Source: Argopecten irradians
Lineage: Eukaryota; Mollusca; Bivalvia; Pectinida; Pectinidae
Assembly (NCBI RefSeq): GCF_041381155.1
Contig: NC_091147.1
Location: 35,358,909-35,422,908 of the forward strand
DNA: 64,000 nucleotides
Reading direction: 5' to 3'
The notes under the pieces were generated by a model. That model did not search any database, was not told where the DNA came from, and was given only the letters and a program-made list of their open reading frames with translations. Position numbers and translations under genes: made by a program. Positions 25,901 to 36,968 of this stretch are shown piece after piece (position 1 is the first letter of the stretch; the number at the start of each line of letters is the position of its first letter).

Positions 25901-28041
25901 ATTATTTTAGCTGGAAAAAAGAATGAGACAAGCCATTAAAATATAAAAACCATGAGTTTGAGTCTTGAAATGTCCATTATTTTTCTGTGATGTACGTGTT
26001 GTAGATTTTTGGTCCAGTTCAGACTCTCATTAAGTTTAAGGACCTCGACGAAGCAATAGAGAAAGCTAATGCAACACCCTATGGTTTAGCTGCTGGGGTC
26101 ATTACAAAAGACATCAACAAGGCAATGATGTTTGCGCAGAATGTAGACGCTGGCAGCGTTTGGTAAGTTGTATTATAACCGTTCAACACATTCATCCCTC
26201 TGATTTTATAATGGACTGTTCCAGTTTCAGAATAGGAAGAGTTCAAGTATATATAAGGGTAGAATGAAGCGGAAGTGTTGTATAACATAATCTACATACA
26301 GTAGGATGTGAAACAAATAAAACCAAACCAATCGTTTCTTTTCCTACTTCGTCTATGATGATGCCTATTTCTGTATTTAAAGTCGAGTGTTTGCAACTCT
26401 TTGTAATGTTGATGGTAGTCACTGCTATCGCTTATTGCCAGAAATTTCCGTAGGAGGGTTTGCACTTTTGCAATATATTGTGTTCTTTGTCCCACAGAAG
26501 TCTCATCTAGTTTTAAATATTCATCCGGAAGAGTTAACGTTTTAAAGGGATTGGAATAAAATATGATACATGTATTTGTGTTTTGCCGGGTGTCTTAAAA
26601 TTCTCCCGCTCTTTGAGAGAAGTGAACGATAAAACACAACCATGCCATGCATAGGCGATTATCCGATACAGGGGAAAGCTGAGGTCATTCTGAAATGAAG
26701 TTAGATGTTAATATAACATCATATTAAACTTAGCATAAGCCTGTAGGAAAAGCCTGTAGATCTTGATGTCTTTGTAATTTCAGGATAAATTGTTATGACA
26801 TGATAACACCACAGACTCCATTTGGTGGCTTCAAGCAGTCCGGACATGGGAGAGAACTGTAAGTTGATAAACACAAACTGTTCATAATACATTTATAAAC
26901 TTTTCATTAATGAAATGAACGTAATTGTTGATGCCAATGTTGCTCCGCAATAAAGCACGTTAACAAGCTTGAGGAGAATTTAAATCGAACAGCACGGGAG
27001 ACGTCCTCTCTTCATTTTGTTTTCAGCTGATGTACTCAATATGAATTTATAATGAATAATGATATCATTATTAAATGATCATTTTATGAAACATTATAAA
27101 TGCGCCAAACTTTGGCATATACCAGATACACCCAGCACTATATCAAAAAAGCTAGTGGACCCAAATATTACATATTCTACCTGCACAAAATAGCTAAAGT
27201 CTATTTGCGCTCTTGGAATACTAAACGGTTTGCCCACAATATGTAATTAACCGGTGTACAGGACAAATACTATCTTACTCGTTTTTTGAATGAATGCAAA
27301 TATTATTTTATTCAAAATAATAAATTATTTTAAGTCAAGGTATTATGATCTTTTTCTTGGTTAAGATTGTACATAATTGAACTCTTTCTTTGGATATTTT
27401 AAATGTCATTTTGATTCAAATACCATGTTAATTTTTTGTCAAAATTTAGTTCTGAATCATTACAGTGGTGAATACGCTCTGAAGGAATACACCGAAGTAA
27501 AAACTGTAAGTATGATATTTAATTTTTTACAAACGTTATCAAAGTCATATCGGTACAAATGTACCGATTCGAACGGGAAGGTGTTTAAGTAACTTGGACA
27601 ATAATCAAACCATGTCCAGATATAGAGGGAAGTCTATTGGAACTGTGTGAGGTGTGATAGGTTTGACACAATTGTTACCTCCCAAGAAACAGTAAAAAAA
27701 AGAATATGTCATTATACTTTGAAGGGTTATGTGCAGTTGTAGGAGATAGAAATGCTGCATAGAATAATATCCATGGGTTCGGAATGTTTTATATTAATCA
27801 AATTTGCACTGTGTAACAGTTTGTATTGACTGGGAAACACTTTTGACTGTTTCACATCTACATAAACTATCACTGAAATGGAGTATAAGCATAGCAGACT
27901 TCGACTTATATAAGACAAATTGATAGTTGAAAAAGTTTCTACGTGATTTCGAATTATTTTGAAATCTGTAGTATTTCAAATATATATGTTAATTTTATCT
28001 GGTTGCAGGTCACTATGATGGTTCCAGAGAAGAACTCCTAA
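4937..28041 (+). CDS. ALDH1A: Aldehyde dehydrogenase, class 1 (cytosolic ALDH1A/retinal dehydrogenase type), 14 coding exons
   Basis: NAD-dependent oxidation of aldehydes to acids; in this family retinal to retinoic acid is a likely substrate, though specificity cannot be read here. Exons: 4937-4978, 10634-10738, 11020-11160, 12153-12279, 20706-20767, 22242-22370, 23184-23297, 24293-24395, 25246-25430, 25720-25884, 26005-26162, 26784-26858, 27466-27505, 28009-28041. All junctions are GT-AG with matching phases, giving 492 aa without a mitochondrial leader, close to the usual ~500. Landmarks: PEIKFTQ at the N-terminus, IPWNYP, the cofactor-binding stretch ending FTGSTEVGK, general-base Glu260 in LELGGKSP, catalytic Cys294 in GQNCCAGSR (equivalents of E268 and C302), EEIFGP, and the tail [13 protein letters not shown]. 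The catalytic core is whole, so the gene is probably active. Introns 1, 4 and 5 carry minisatellites, and intron 4 holds a Kelch gene. ALDH1 versus ALDH2 naming rests on the missing leader. Confidence 0.95.
5492..5542 (+). CDS. Alternative first coding exon of the ALDH gene (17 codons)
   Basis: A second ATG exon lies 514 bp after the end of the first. It ends in the same peptide, PEIKFTQ, in the same phase (0) and on the same ACACAG|GT donor context, but has a different start, MTDESASKR instead of MATPRSK. Either exon joins in frame to the exon at 10634 (IFINNEF), giving 492 or 495 aa. The likeliest reading is a tandem duplication of exon 1 giving two promoters and two N-termini. One of the two could be unused. 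Confidence 0.75.
5985..10582. repeat. 4.6-kb minisatellite in ALDH intron 1 (34- and 42-bp units)
   Basis: The array has at least four blocks of related units. From ~6.0 to 8.46 kb, 34-bp units are built on TCACTATAGACAGGTGACAG plus TGATATAGCAGTGG. From ~8.46 to 8.83 kb the unit is TTACATTGATAAAGTGATGG-type. From ~8.83 to 9.58 kb it is GATACATTGATGG with TATACACAGG. From ~9.59 to 10.58 kb a 42-bp form contains GATTTTGAGGTGG. Blocks are homogeneous inside and differ between each other, as expected from local expansion. Open frames in the 42-bp block exist only because 42 is a multiple of three. Some irregular spots (7770, 8160, 8390, 10010, 10330) may be assembly noise. Confidence 0.97.
11268..11415 (+). 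mobile_element. Degenerate tRNA-derived SINE in ALDH intron 3
   Basis: It shares with the full copy at 43000 the order CGACATATTACCACA, a decayed B-box region, GTTGCCAGGTA, then GGCTGTTAATA close to the tail. Many mismatches mark it as an old insertion. The 5' tRNA head is hardly visible. Confidence 0.65.
11933..12105. mobile_element. Hairpin MITE, CRE-palindrome family (copy 1)
   Basis: The arms are inverted. The left reads TTTGTATATTAGATAGTTAC then CCCTTGCAGGAAGGTATCAA and GACGTCAT. The right is its approximate reverse complement, ending ACAAGGGCAGATAACTCT then ATAATGTGCAAA. The same layout recurs at 19191, 48860 and, as a half copy, 41246. No coding capacity. Confidence 0.75.
13756..16070. 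repeat. 2.3-kb minisatellite of 33-bp units in ALDH intron 4
   Basis: The unit is GAGAGTATGATACTCCACTC followed by AGACTGTAACRAG, repeated about 65-70 times with single-base variants and a few broken units (14750, 14850, 15275, 15475). Each unit contains the near-palindrome AGTATGATACT. As 33 is a multiple of three, open frames with 11-residue periods appear on both strands. They have no start context, no splice logic and no family, and I do not treat them as genes. Confidence 0.97.
16286..18691 (+). CDS. Kelch-repeat (beta-propeller) protein nested in ALDH intron 4
   Basis: Two coding exons, 16286-16291 (ATG GAG, then GTAAGA) and 17735-18691, give 320 aa starting [12 protein letters not shown]. 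The ATG has good context (CAACCATGG), and joining at the acceptor TTGACAG keeps the frame. The protein is a series of about five to six Kelch repeats: [75 protein letters not shown], and a last one ending GVFLFGG. The stretch [16 protein letters not shown] resembles plant epithiospecifier and nitrile-specifier proteins, and animal relatives are often labelled that way without proof of function. No signal peptide or membrane segment, so probably cytosolic. It shares the ALDH strand but starts from its own exon. Confidence 0.9.
19191..19375. mobile_element. Hairpin MITE, CRE-palindrome family (copy 2)
   Basis: It opens TTGCATATTATAGAGTTAC and CCCTTGCGGGTAGGTATAGA then TTGTGACATCA, and closes with the inverse, GATACCTAGCCGCAAGGGAG then CTAACTCTGTAAAATGCAAA. 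It belongs with the copies at 11933 and 48860 and lies downstream of the Kelch gene. Confidence 0.75.
20049..20121 (+). other. Possible small first exon (weak)
   Basis: A 24-codon open stretch, [10 protein letters not shown] and onward, rich in Lys and Ser, ends ACGACAG|GTTACT in phase 1. The ALDH exon at 20706 starts in phase 1, so a splice would be in frame and give a short ALDH lacking its first 159 residues. The donor is weak and nothing else supports it; chance is the simpler reading. Confidence 0.15.
21153..22238. repeat. Minisatellite of 40- and 27-bp units in ALDH intron 5
   Basis: The long unit is GACTATGTTTTGGGTATACT then TCGAGTGTGAATTTAGACAT (40 bp). The short unit drops the middle 13 bases to give GGGTACACTTAGACAT (27 bp). 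Long and short forms alternate in a loose higher-order pattern. The array runs right up to the exon at 22242, and the last unit supplies the sequence immediately before the splice acceptor. Confidence 0.95.
23731..23841. mobile_element. Hairpin repeat in ALDH intron 7
   Basis: GTATTGATGTCACTATTTTT with AATTTTATCGGGTTATGAAA is mirrored by TTTCATACCCCGATGAAATT then AATAGTGACATCAATGC. The arms are about 50 bp around a short AT-rich loop. This is MITE-like structure. Similarity may extend a little beyond these limits. Confidence 0.65.
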
Positions 28042-28220
28042 AAAGTTTGTGAATACGATTACCCCCATTAATCAGAGACGTATGGTTATCCAAGTCTTGG
28101 GCAAAATAGGCCATTGGCGAAACCACTTCAAACGAGTAGTGTTAAAAGCCAAGAGGTTATTCTATCCAAGTTTGAAAAAAATCAAATAGTCTGCTGAATG
28201 ACTGATAGAAATGGTGAATA

Positions 28221-28364
28221 TACATGGTTAGGTATCTTACAATACAAGGATTATTTTGGTGCGAGACTTAGGAAAGCCGAGATGACGAGGCTTTGCCGAG
28301 TCATCTCGGCTTTCCGTGTCGAGCACCAAAATAAAACTTGTATTGTAAGATACTAACCGTGTAT
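28221..28364. mobile_element. Near-perfect palindrome, MITE-like, just 3' of ALDH
   Basis: Left arm TACATGGTTAGGTATCTTAC then AATACAAGGATTATTTTGGT, then GGAAAGCCGAGATGAC. The right arm is the reverse complement with few changes, around a 12-bp centre. The motif GGATAAATGGTGAATATT near 28915 echoes sequence at ~28205 and ~28368, so the whole element may reach ~28,935. It lies within 200 bp of the ALDH stop and may be in its 3' UTR. Confidence 0.75.
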
Positions 28365-29403
28365 TCTGTTTATCCTGCAACCATTATGGCTTTCAAAACG
28401 AAAGCAAATTGACAGTTCCTTACTTTGTTTCGCTCGAAGCGAGACGCTTCTTTGATGCGGAGGTAAAGATTCATTCACTTAAACCGAATGAGAGTGTACT
28501 CCTTTTTACTGCCGTGGGAAATAAATAAGCGCATGCACAAACAGTAACCGTAATTCTATTCAGGGTGATATATCACTGAAAGGAAATGAAAATACTCAAA
28601 TAAAAACCAATACCCATTAAAGAATTACTTAACAATACATACCTTTGTCATGAGCCAAGAAAAAGACGACACCGCCATACGAGATTTTCGATATCGTAAA
28701 AATGACGTCATTTCGATGAATGTGACGTCACGTTTTAGCGGGACTGAATGACGTTTCATTCACCGGAAGGTTCAAGTTCTGGGTCAAGTTAGAAAAAGTT
28801 CCGTTAGATATGGAACAAGTTCACGTGATCGTATTGACGGATAAAGCATATCGTATTGACGGATAAAGCACAAGTTTATCCGGCAGTAGTTATCGGTCAG
28901 TATGTGGGACAGTTGCAGGATAAATGGTGAATATTAATGCCACAATGGAAAAAACGTTCAAATGAATGATATTTTGCTCTTAAATTTCATATTTTATGGA
29001 ACTCTTTTAGAGGTTGCAAAATATCTGGAATAATTTATATTCATTTACTCAGGATAATAAAGCACTCCGAGTGATATAACCTATATATCTTACGACTGAT
29101 CTTAAAATCACACTGTTTTTGAAAAGCAAGTTGTTTTTATTTAGTTTTTTTTCTTTACAATAGATTATAAAACTAGTGTCAAATAAAGAATAGGATTTGG
29201 AAGCAGGTTAAATTTATGAAACATAATATTGCCTACATTCAAATATGAAATGTTATAATTTGTATAACTATTTAAAATAGTATCATATTATAATAATATT
29301 ATATGTATTACACACAATATAAAATGTTACTTTTAATAAAGTAATTAATGTAATTGAAGGTTTTGTTATTATTTCATTGATTTTCAAACAATTACGCTTC
29401 AAT

Positions 29404-29575
29404 TCGGTTTGATTGGTTTAACATCCTATTAACAGCCAGGATCATATCAGGACGTGCCGGATGGCGGAAGTAGTGGAAATTAATTTGAATCACATGGGAT
29501 TCGAACGTTGGACTAAGGTATGGAGGACTTGTGGTAATATGTCCCAAACCATCCACCTGCGCCTCACGATTTTGA
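29404..29575 (-). mobile_element. tRNA-derived SINE copy, reverse orientation
   Basis: On the minus strand it reads GGACATATTACCACAAGTCC, a B-box-like GTTCGAATCCCATGTG, then CGTCCTGATATGATCCTGGC and TGTTAATAGGATGTTAAAC. This is the order of the full-length copy at 43000, with moderate divergence. Confidence 0.75.
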
Positions 29576-30150
29576 ATCCTATGTCATTCGAGTTAATTTA
29601 AATATATTGTTCTTTGCCATGGTAACATAGTTGTAACAATTAGGTTTTAATTGGTAGCATTATCCAACCATAATGTACAACGAACCTGTTACTAGGGCTG
29701 AGGAATGTTAACATGAATGACGATCACGTTTGTTCACAAGAATTAACTGGATATTTAAAGTGGCTTTGGGTACATTCCAGTTCAAACTCGTAAATAAAAG
29801 AAGATGTCTCTACATGATCGTTGGGCCTCTTGAATTAAGAATTAGGTATGGAGTACAACATACAACGAACCATATATCTGGACAATAGTTACCTGATTGT
29901 GTTGATTTTAATAACAAAGTTGATGATAATAACTTTACGACTTTTAACATTATATATTAATCAACCTCTCAAAATCTAAATAAAACGTGATCTAGAATAT
30001 ATTACTACATTGTACTTCAAGTAGACACCTTGCAAATAAGTTAGGCCACAGGCTGGTACTATGATTTTGTTTGAGTTAACTCCCTTCGGCCTAGAAGGGC
30101 ATGGTCAATTGTGTCATTTAAATGGTTTAATAATTTAGTATAATTACTCA

Positions 30151-30387
30151 TATATGCTGTGAACCAACTTTCTTTGCGGATGCTTAATTTCGCGATTTTC
30201 GTTTCAAAACATTTTCGCGGAAATTAAGTTTCGCCAATTTAAAGTTGAATGGAAATACCTTTGAACTTAATGTTGCAATAATTATGGAAGATATCAATTC
30301 GCGGAGATAAACTTTCGCGAATTAATCTTGATCGCGAAATTCGCAAAAATAAATCGTACGCCAAAGAAAGCTGTTTTACAGTATATA
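30151..30387. mobile_element. Inverted-repeat element with GCGAAA/TTTCGC motifs
   Basis: CTTTCTTTGCGGATGCTTAA then TTTCGCGATTT at the left is mirrored by GATCGCGAAATTCGC, AAATCGTACGCCAAAGAAAG at the right. The arms are imperfect. Between them are further TTCGCG motifs. A decayed non-autonomous transposon is likely. Confidence 0.55.
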
Positions 30388-30639
30388 TTTTAAAAAAATA
30401 TCATGTACAGAGAATGAACTTGTCAATAAGCGGTGGTGTTGGAAACAGGTTTGCTTATTTACACGGACGACAATAAACATTTACTTAAACAAAACTAATG
30501 GACAACATGGCATCCGCTGAAAATATATATGGATTACCCGTACTGAATCAGTGCCAAATTGTGTCAGGGCTGATAAAGTAATATTTAAGCCAATGGAAAA
30601 GCCCCTTACACAAAATTATGAATAATACATGTTTCGTTA

Positions 30640-31275
30640 CTAGTGTATTAAAATACCCCATTATAAGTAAAGATCATCCTCGATACTCCATATATCTCAT
30701 AAAAAATTGGAGGCAACAGGAGTGACTCAAGGCTCGATTCTGGGACCTTTATTATTTCTGATTTATATAAGCGATCCTGCAGATACTTTAGAATCAGTTT
30801 CACGACTCTTTGCTGATGATAAGTTTCTCCTTTCTTCTTCATATTCCTGTCAAAATATAGGGACCTAGAATCTTTGAAAGTTTCGGGTAAAACTTGGCTA
30901 GTGACTTTTAATCCTGACAAAACTGAAATGGTTTTTATTACTAATTCAGAAGATATTGACGAAGACCTTAATATTGTATTTGATATTTGTAAGAAACTTG
31001 AATGTTGATGTAAATTTGAAAGTTTTACTATGTGACAGCGAGCTATGTGCTGATCATATAAATCAAAGTATTTTCAGACACGTGCATCAATTTATAAAGT
31101 CCAGCAAAAGATTTAGATTTTATAAAAATATAAATTTTGTATTTAATGTTATTAATATTGTCTAGATTTATTGTCTCTTGTCTCGTCTTTTTATGCTATG
31201 GGAAGGTTTTTATAAGTTATATATAACTTTTGCCTTATCCCTTTGTCTTGTGTTTTGACAATAAAATATGTTTAA
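30640..31275 (+). mobile_element. 5'-truncated LINE (non-LTR retrotransposon) with RT remnant
   Basis: From 30719 the plus strand reads [20 protein letters not shown] and then [11 protein letters not shown], the conserved reverse-transcriptase region with the catalytic ADD. A second piece, KTWLVTFNPDKTEMVF, follows near 30,890 in a different frame after a stop. The rest decays into a T-rich 3' tail ending ACAATAAAATATG. The order matches CR1/Jockey-like LINEs from memory. It is a dead 3' fragment with several stops and at least one frameshift. Both limits are approximate. Confidence 0.75.
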
Positions 31276-32181
31276 TATGGAGGCAACATATCAGAACAGG
31301 TAGTTAGTCGTTTGATTACATCAAAAGAGCCGTATAACGGTGCACTTTGGTTGGCTATGTGACTCTGATGTTGGGCGTCGCTCTCACTGTAGTCTTCAAA
31401 AAAATGTTTGCAGGCCTTTAATTTGTTCTGTTTTTTTTCCGCTGTGCTACTTCTAATTTTACTATGAGATAGTCCAGGGATGTAGAGATCGTAAGTGATA
31501 GGAACCCCTGGAATATCGAGGATGTACTGAGATATAATGCACTAACTATAGCAATGGTAATTTGTTGAAATCGTGTGTTCACATATTTAAAAAAATCAAT
31601 AAAAAACGAACCCTTTATGCGCATCATTTTTTATTTACTTACCTTATATCCCGGTTAGTTTATTTATGAATTTTATTTATAAAATAACAGAAATGAACAT
31701 GATAAGAAAGGCATCAATACTTTTGTCCCCTTTATTATATGCGTATTGATAAACTCATTCTGATTCAAACCCTGTTCGAGTAGCCATTGTACAGGGGATT
31801 AACTAGATTATCAACATATTTAATTTATAGGTGTGTGTGTACCTAGTGGAATCCATAACACGTGTTTTTATATTTTGACTAAGTAATCTAGATTAATTTT
31901 GTTATCCTGCCCCAATTGAACAATACCGTATAACCCTCTAACTCAAACCCGCATTCCTCGAATATCCCCATTGGTCGTACTGACCATGGTCCCGACCGTG
32001 TCCCTATATTTTTTCATATAACGAAACCCCGGATAGCTCGAAAAGCTATTCGTCGAATACCCCATATTCCTCGAACAAAAATATATCCCCATTTCGTTTT
32101 GCTGGGCCAAAGATTTCTAGAATATGGAATGCTTTAATCCATTTTTGGTCGTGTTCTTGTCTCCACTTACAACAAAATATG

Positions 32182-32400
32182 TTTGTTTAATTATTTTAAT
32201 ATCCTATTAACAGCCAGGGTCATGTAAGGACGGCCTCCCATGTATGCAGTGTGTAGCGTGTGTGAAGTGCGAGGTTTTGTGTTTTGTCTTATTGTATAGT
32301 GGAAGCGCTGCCCTTTTTAAGATCCTAGATTTAGTCGCCTTTTACGATCATGCAACAGGGGCAGCAGGTACAATTCAAACGTCCTATCCGCAGGGCGCAA
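32182..32400 (-). mobile_element. SINE-like retroposon, second family, reverse orientation
   Basis: Read on the minus strand it has GATCGTAAAAGGCGACTAAA and TAGGATCTTA, then GGGAGGCCGTCCTTACATGA and GGCTGTTAATAGGATATTAA. Those blocks occur in the same order in the longer plus-strand copy at 35390, so this copy is internally shortened. The 3' end is shared with the tRNA-derived SINE family, as expected if both use one LINE partner. Confidence 0.65.
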
Positions 32401-33295
32401 GTGAAGTGAACGATAAAAACATGATGCTTATCTGAGCTGAAATAAATGAGAAATGAAGCGTATCTACAATTTTCAAAACGATTTACAAGGTTTATAATAA
32501 AAGTACTTTGAAATTCCCTCTAATCACGAAGCCAATCAAAAATGAAATTATGTAGCATTTTTATTGCAGTAATACCGTGTATTTCCTGGGTTTTTTCCTC
32601 CATAATTGTGGTTTAAATATCAAACATTCATGACATCATATATCTTTAAGTATTTAAAAAACAGTTCCCCCCTCATAACAACACAAGTCCCATGTCCCTA
32701 TGGGGTGAACTGATTATAGACCACGCATTGTTGTTACGGTCAAAATACAATACAGTAGGATTACACAGGTATGCGAGCTTTACACACAACATTACAAACT
32801 ATTGAACTCACCACTGCACAGAGTATTAATCTGGCTTAATCGCTTAATCGGTAATGTTAAATAGTCGACTAAATATACCAGATCAGAGTGGATTAAGGCC
32901 AAATACCGTAATACGGTCAATGTATTTGTGATAATCCTTATTGTAAGGAGATTTGACCAACTTAATATTATGTAGGGCAAGGGGCTATGGACAGATGTAC
33001 TTTGTGCTTGGAAGGGGCGACTCATAACACGCGAGTAAGACTTCGAACTAGTGACCTATCGTTCATAGCGTTAAGGACAAAATCTACCAAAAATTGTATT
33101 GGAACTTACCACTGGACTCTTTTGAAGGCAAATGCATGTATAATTTATGGTCCCACATGAATAGGTCAAACATATCAAAATGTCTAGTTAGTTAGAAATT
33201 ACTTTTTAAAATTAGTTCATTTCTTAAGTGATTGTGATAGCTTGTAGTGTGGTAATATTTCACTCCTGCTGAAGATTTATCATTTCTGGCCCCAG

Positions 33296-33440
33296 GGTCA
33301 TGGAGAAGTCTTAGACTTAAAGTTTTTGCTTAGCCAATCAGAAATCACGTAACTTTCTGTAACGTCATTTGTGATTGGACAAGTCTAAACTTGAGACTGT
33401 TTTAGACAGTCATAAGACCATTTAATGATCTTGGGGCCAG
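33296..33440. mobile_element. Small inverted-repeat MITE
   Basis: CTGGCCCCAGGGTCATGG at the left is mirrored by ATGATCTTGGGGCCAG at the right, and inner motifs AAGTCTTAGACTTAAAG and AAGTCTAAACTTGAGAC are also inverted. No coding capacity. Confidence 0.6.
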
Positions 33441-35389
33441 GTCCCAGTTTCATCAACGTTTGCTTGCTTAAACTTCTTTTTAGAAATGTAGTATATTACT
33501 TAATGAAAAAGCTTTAACTTTTGTGATAGTATTTAGAATTTTGAATTTTGTTTTTGTAACTGGACCATTTGTAAATACAATGTAACATTGCCTCATGGTC
33601 ATTCGTCAGTCATACAGTCACTTACTATTTGCCAAGTTAATTTATCACTCGAGAAGTATAGTTTAAAGAAATTAAACTTGTCAACGAGAAGAAGCTTTTT
33701 AATAGTGTAATGTTTTCATGTCTCACACTATGAAAGTAAATTTACTATAATACACGAGGTTTCATATTTAATGTGCTTAATCTATTGGAGATAATAATAT
33801 TCTGCTTAGTTTTGAAATAATTGTTAAGACACTGTCCTTTAGTTTAGAAATAAACAACATCGTTATCACCAGTAGAAAAGTTTGTCCTTACTCATATATA
33901 TTCTTTTATTTTTGTAAAAGCAGCACGCAGTTCGTATGATATACAGGCAAACCTTTGGACTTTGTTGCCACAATCAACATCCAAACAGTTCATGACCTTT
34001 CCAACGTAATCGATCAAGTTTTTTTCATCAGCAAGCACATTACAGCTATGTGATATATATTTTAAAACATGCATATATATGACATTATACAACGCGAGTA
34101 AGTCAACCATTAACAAATTTACGTTTAGTGCATTTTGTGCGTTCGCTTACTGCTGTTATTTACAACATAAAGTTAATAGTTAATCCCTAGCAACTTCCAA
34201 ACTTTAATCTTATTTGATCATTTTTATTGGTGGAACCTTTCTTTACATACATAATTCATCTTAATATATTGATATCTGCCAATGAAAATTGATGCTTCTA
34301 ATGGTTTTATTTTCTGCGCTCTGTGTTGAGTAGCCAATGAGAACGAATTTAAAGAAGATTGCAAAAGTATATGTAATCGCTCAACTGACCGTTTTAAGTA
34401 TAACCTTAGATTATGTAACCCTGTCAGAGTTTGTTCCGATTAGTTCCCATGTCTTTAATCTGGCTGGCAAGTTCTAGAGAACTTCACCTAAATGCCAAAT
34501 CTGAAATGTACTATAGAAGCAATAAGTAGATTAATTATGAACTTAATACCGAACCGACGACGGATCAACCTATCGACTTCACCTTGTAATCTTCCGTAAA
34601 CCTAAGCGTAATCCAATGAGTTGGCACAACATTTACCTGCACAATACATAAACAATGCCTTAAGGATAAAACTATCCAATCAAGATCGACCTCCTTGTTG
34701 GACATTTATGTAAATATTGACCTTGATGTAGTCGGCCGCATATATACTATGTATGTCAACAACGGTTTAAACGGAAATGCATTAGTCATCAACTGTGCCG
34801 GAACTCCATCGGCTTTATATGTTAATGATCATGAGGTGAATTGCGTGAGATAATTCAAGATAATCACACCAATGACATTCAATAAAAATAGCACTTACGT
34901 TATATCATTTATTCTGTAACCAGCATTGATATTGTCGTAATGCCCACATATCTGTTTTGCCCTATACAGCAATGACGGCTGTATTTTATAAATTCAGCTA
35001 GTGGGCCGATTTTCTGTGAACGTAGTGAAAGTCGATTATATATACTGATCACATAGATATTAATTACTGTGCACATATAGTTAACCTATCGATATAAAAC
35101 CTACCATCCAAACAACAAATTATTTTTCGACGGAAACAATTCTATATGTATGGGACCCACAGTGACCTACATGTCAATTTTATTATACCGAACAAAATAA
35201 TCCATAAATGTTATAGTGAACATCAACAAGAGGAAAAGTGACTCATAAAGATATTTGCCAACAACAATCTGCAGTCAATGAGATATCAACACCATACCAT
35301 GACTCAACGATATATTCCATTTATGACTGAACTACACTTCTTTGTTGTAAAAAAATCAAAAGCATCATCGTTGGCTTTTTTGGTTGAAT

Positions 35390-35955
35390 TTGCTGATGGT
35401 GCCCACTTCCAGGTACGCGCGGAGCTTCCAAGGGGTAATAGGCCCTGCACTTAGGGCGTTAGAATTGTACCTCTTTCCCCTATTGCATGATCGTAAAAGG
35501 CGACTAAATTTAGGATCTTATCTTTTCTTCTTAAATGACTTTATTCTTCCTAACGTCTCCCTTGACGCCGCCTCACTTTTGACCTTTTGTGGAGCGCTCG
35601 CCCCTGTGAGGTAGACTCTGGGTTCTGTCCCCTGGCCGAGACACACCAAAGTCTATAATAATGTTTATGCTTCTGCCTAGCGCTCAGAGAGGAACGACTG
35701 GTTCGCAAGTTATCAGTATAATGTGACCGGGTGGAGTGTGTTACTTGTTGTCTTCGGCGGCATGCTTCAGTGATATAGCACTATAAAATGGCCAACAATT
35801 GCACAATACAAGAAGACACAACACGAACATACCGCATTCTCCCAAAACACACACCTCGCACATCATGAACGCTACACTCCGCATATATGGGAGGCCGTCC
35901 TTACATGACAATAGCTGTTAATAGGACGTTAATTAATCAAACAAACAAACAAATC
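35390..35955 (+). mobile_element. SINE-like retroposon, second family, long copy
   Basis: It begins near GGTGCCCACTTCCAGGTACG, carries GATCGTAAAAGGCGACTAAA, a GTGAGGTAGACTCTGGGTTC block, a GTGACCGGGTGGAGTGTGTT block and a tail GGAGGCCGTCCTTACATGAC then AGCTGTTAATAGGACGTTAA ending in (CAAA)n. The simple-repeat tail fits retroposition. It shares two blocks with the copy at 32182. An open frame at its 5' end is not a gene. Confidence 0.65.
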
Positions 35956-36968
35956 CTGGTAAAATCCCCGGGGTTATTTCCCCACCACCATCCAATTCCC
36001 TTGAGAATTCAAACATTTTTAATATTGGTTTTAACGTTTAATGCAATTCGAGCATTCTAACTGAAAGTGACGTACAATAAAAAAATCATATACGGGAATA
36101 TGACACCGGCGGAGTAACTGGCGATCAGAGGGATTATGTGATCAAATGCAATAAATGTGTATCATGATTGAAGGCCAACACATGTTTCACATCAATTATG
36201 TAAAACCATGAAGTCAAACAAAATCATACCAACATACACTCTTCGGTTGTTGTTTTTTTGTCCCAAACCAAAGCGAGGATGATATATGTATACCTTGTAT
36301 CCTGCAACATTTATTAAAACATGTTTATGTTTTTTACCAACATTGATGCAAATTTTCGTCTTTCAAACTGACAATATTTGATATAGCCCCATCTCCTTCT
36401 ATGGGAAATTAATACATCTTATGTTCAAATGTCAATCGCAGATCAAGACTTCCTACAATAGAGAGAAGAACGTCAGATTATACCATACAGGAATCTGGGC
36501 TACAGGGAGACGTTTTGTGGCGTACATAGTTTTAAAGTTTGAAAACAACGGAGAACTTTGAGTAAAGGTTATTTTAAGTATACATTAGTATAACTCATTT
36601 TTGTCTTGTTGGGTTGATGTCACATGGAAAACGGAAATAAAAGTTTAAAAAACACATAACAATATCACCGACGCTAAATAGTTATGAAAACACGTTGTTT
36701 TATTTTTCGTATTCAATGTGGATAAGACAAAATAAAAACACAATCATGTTCAAAATAAACTTATTTTCAGAAGTCATATGGATTAACATCTATAATCAAA
36801 AGGTGTAATCCGAAAATGTTTTCATTTGATGTTGTTGTATCAGATTGTTTCGTTTGGGTATTATTCAAATAAGAATAGCATAGCATAAGACATATATAAC
36901 TATTGGGGGATTCATACCCTACTGGCCAATATTGGATAGTTGTTGGAGCGAACGGAGACAGCGGCACC

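Larger units (their letters stand above)
28042..36968. other. Gene-poor 8.9-kb interval between ALDH and gene A
   Basis: It holds only repeats that I can name: a palindrome (28221), SINE-type copies (29404, 32182, 35390), an inverted-repeat element (30151), a LINE piece (30640) and a small MITE (33296). Around 31,900-32,100 there is a stretch with repeated TCGAA and CCCC motifs that looks like another old repeat. Around 37,330-37,400, just past this interval, is a short inverted pair around AAAGGACACCT. No exon series was found. Confidence 0.6.
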
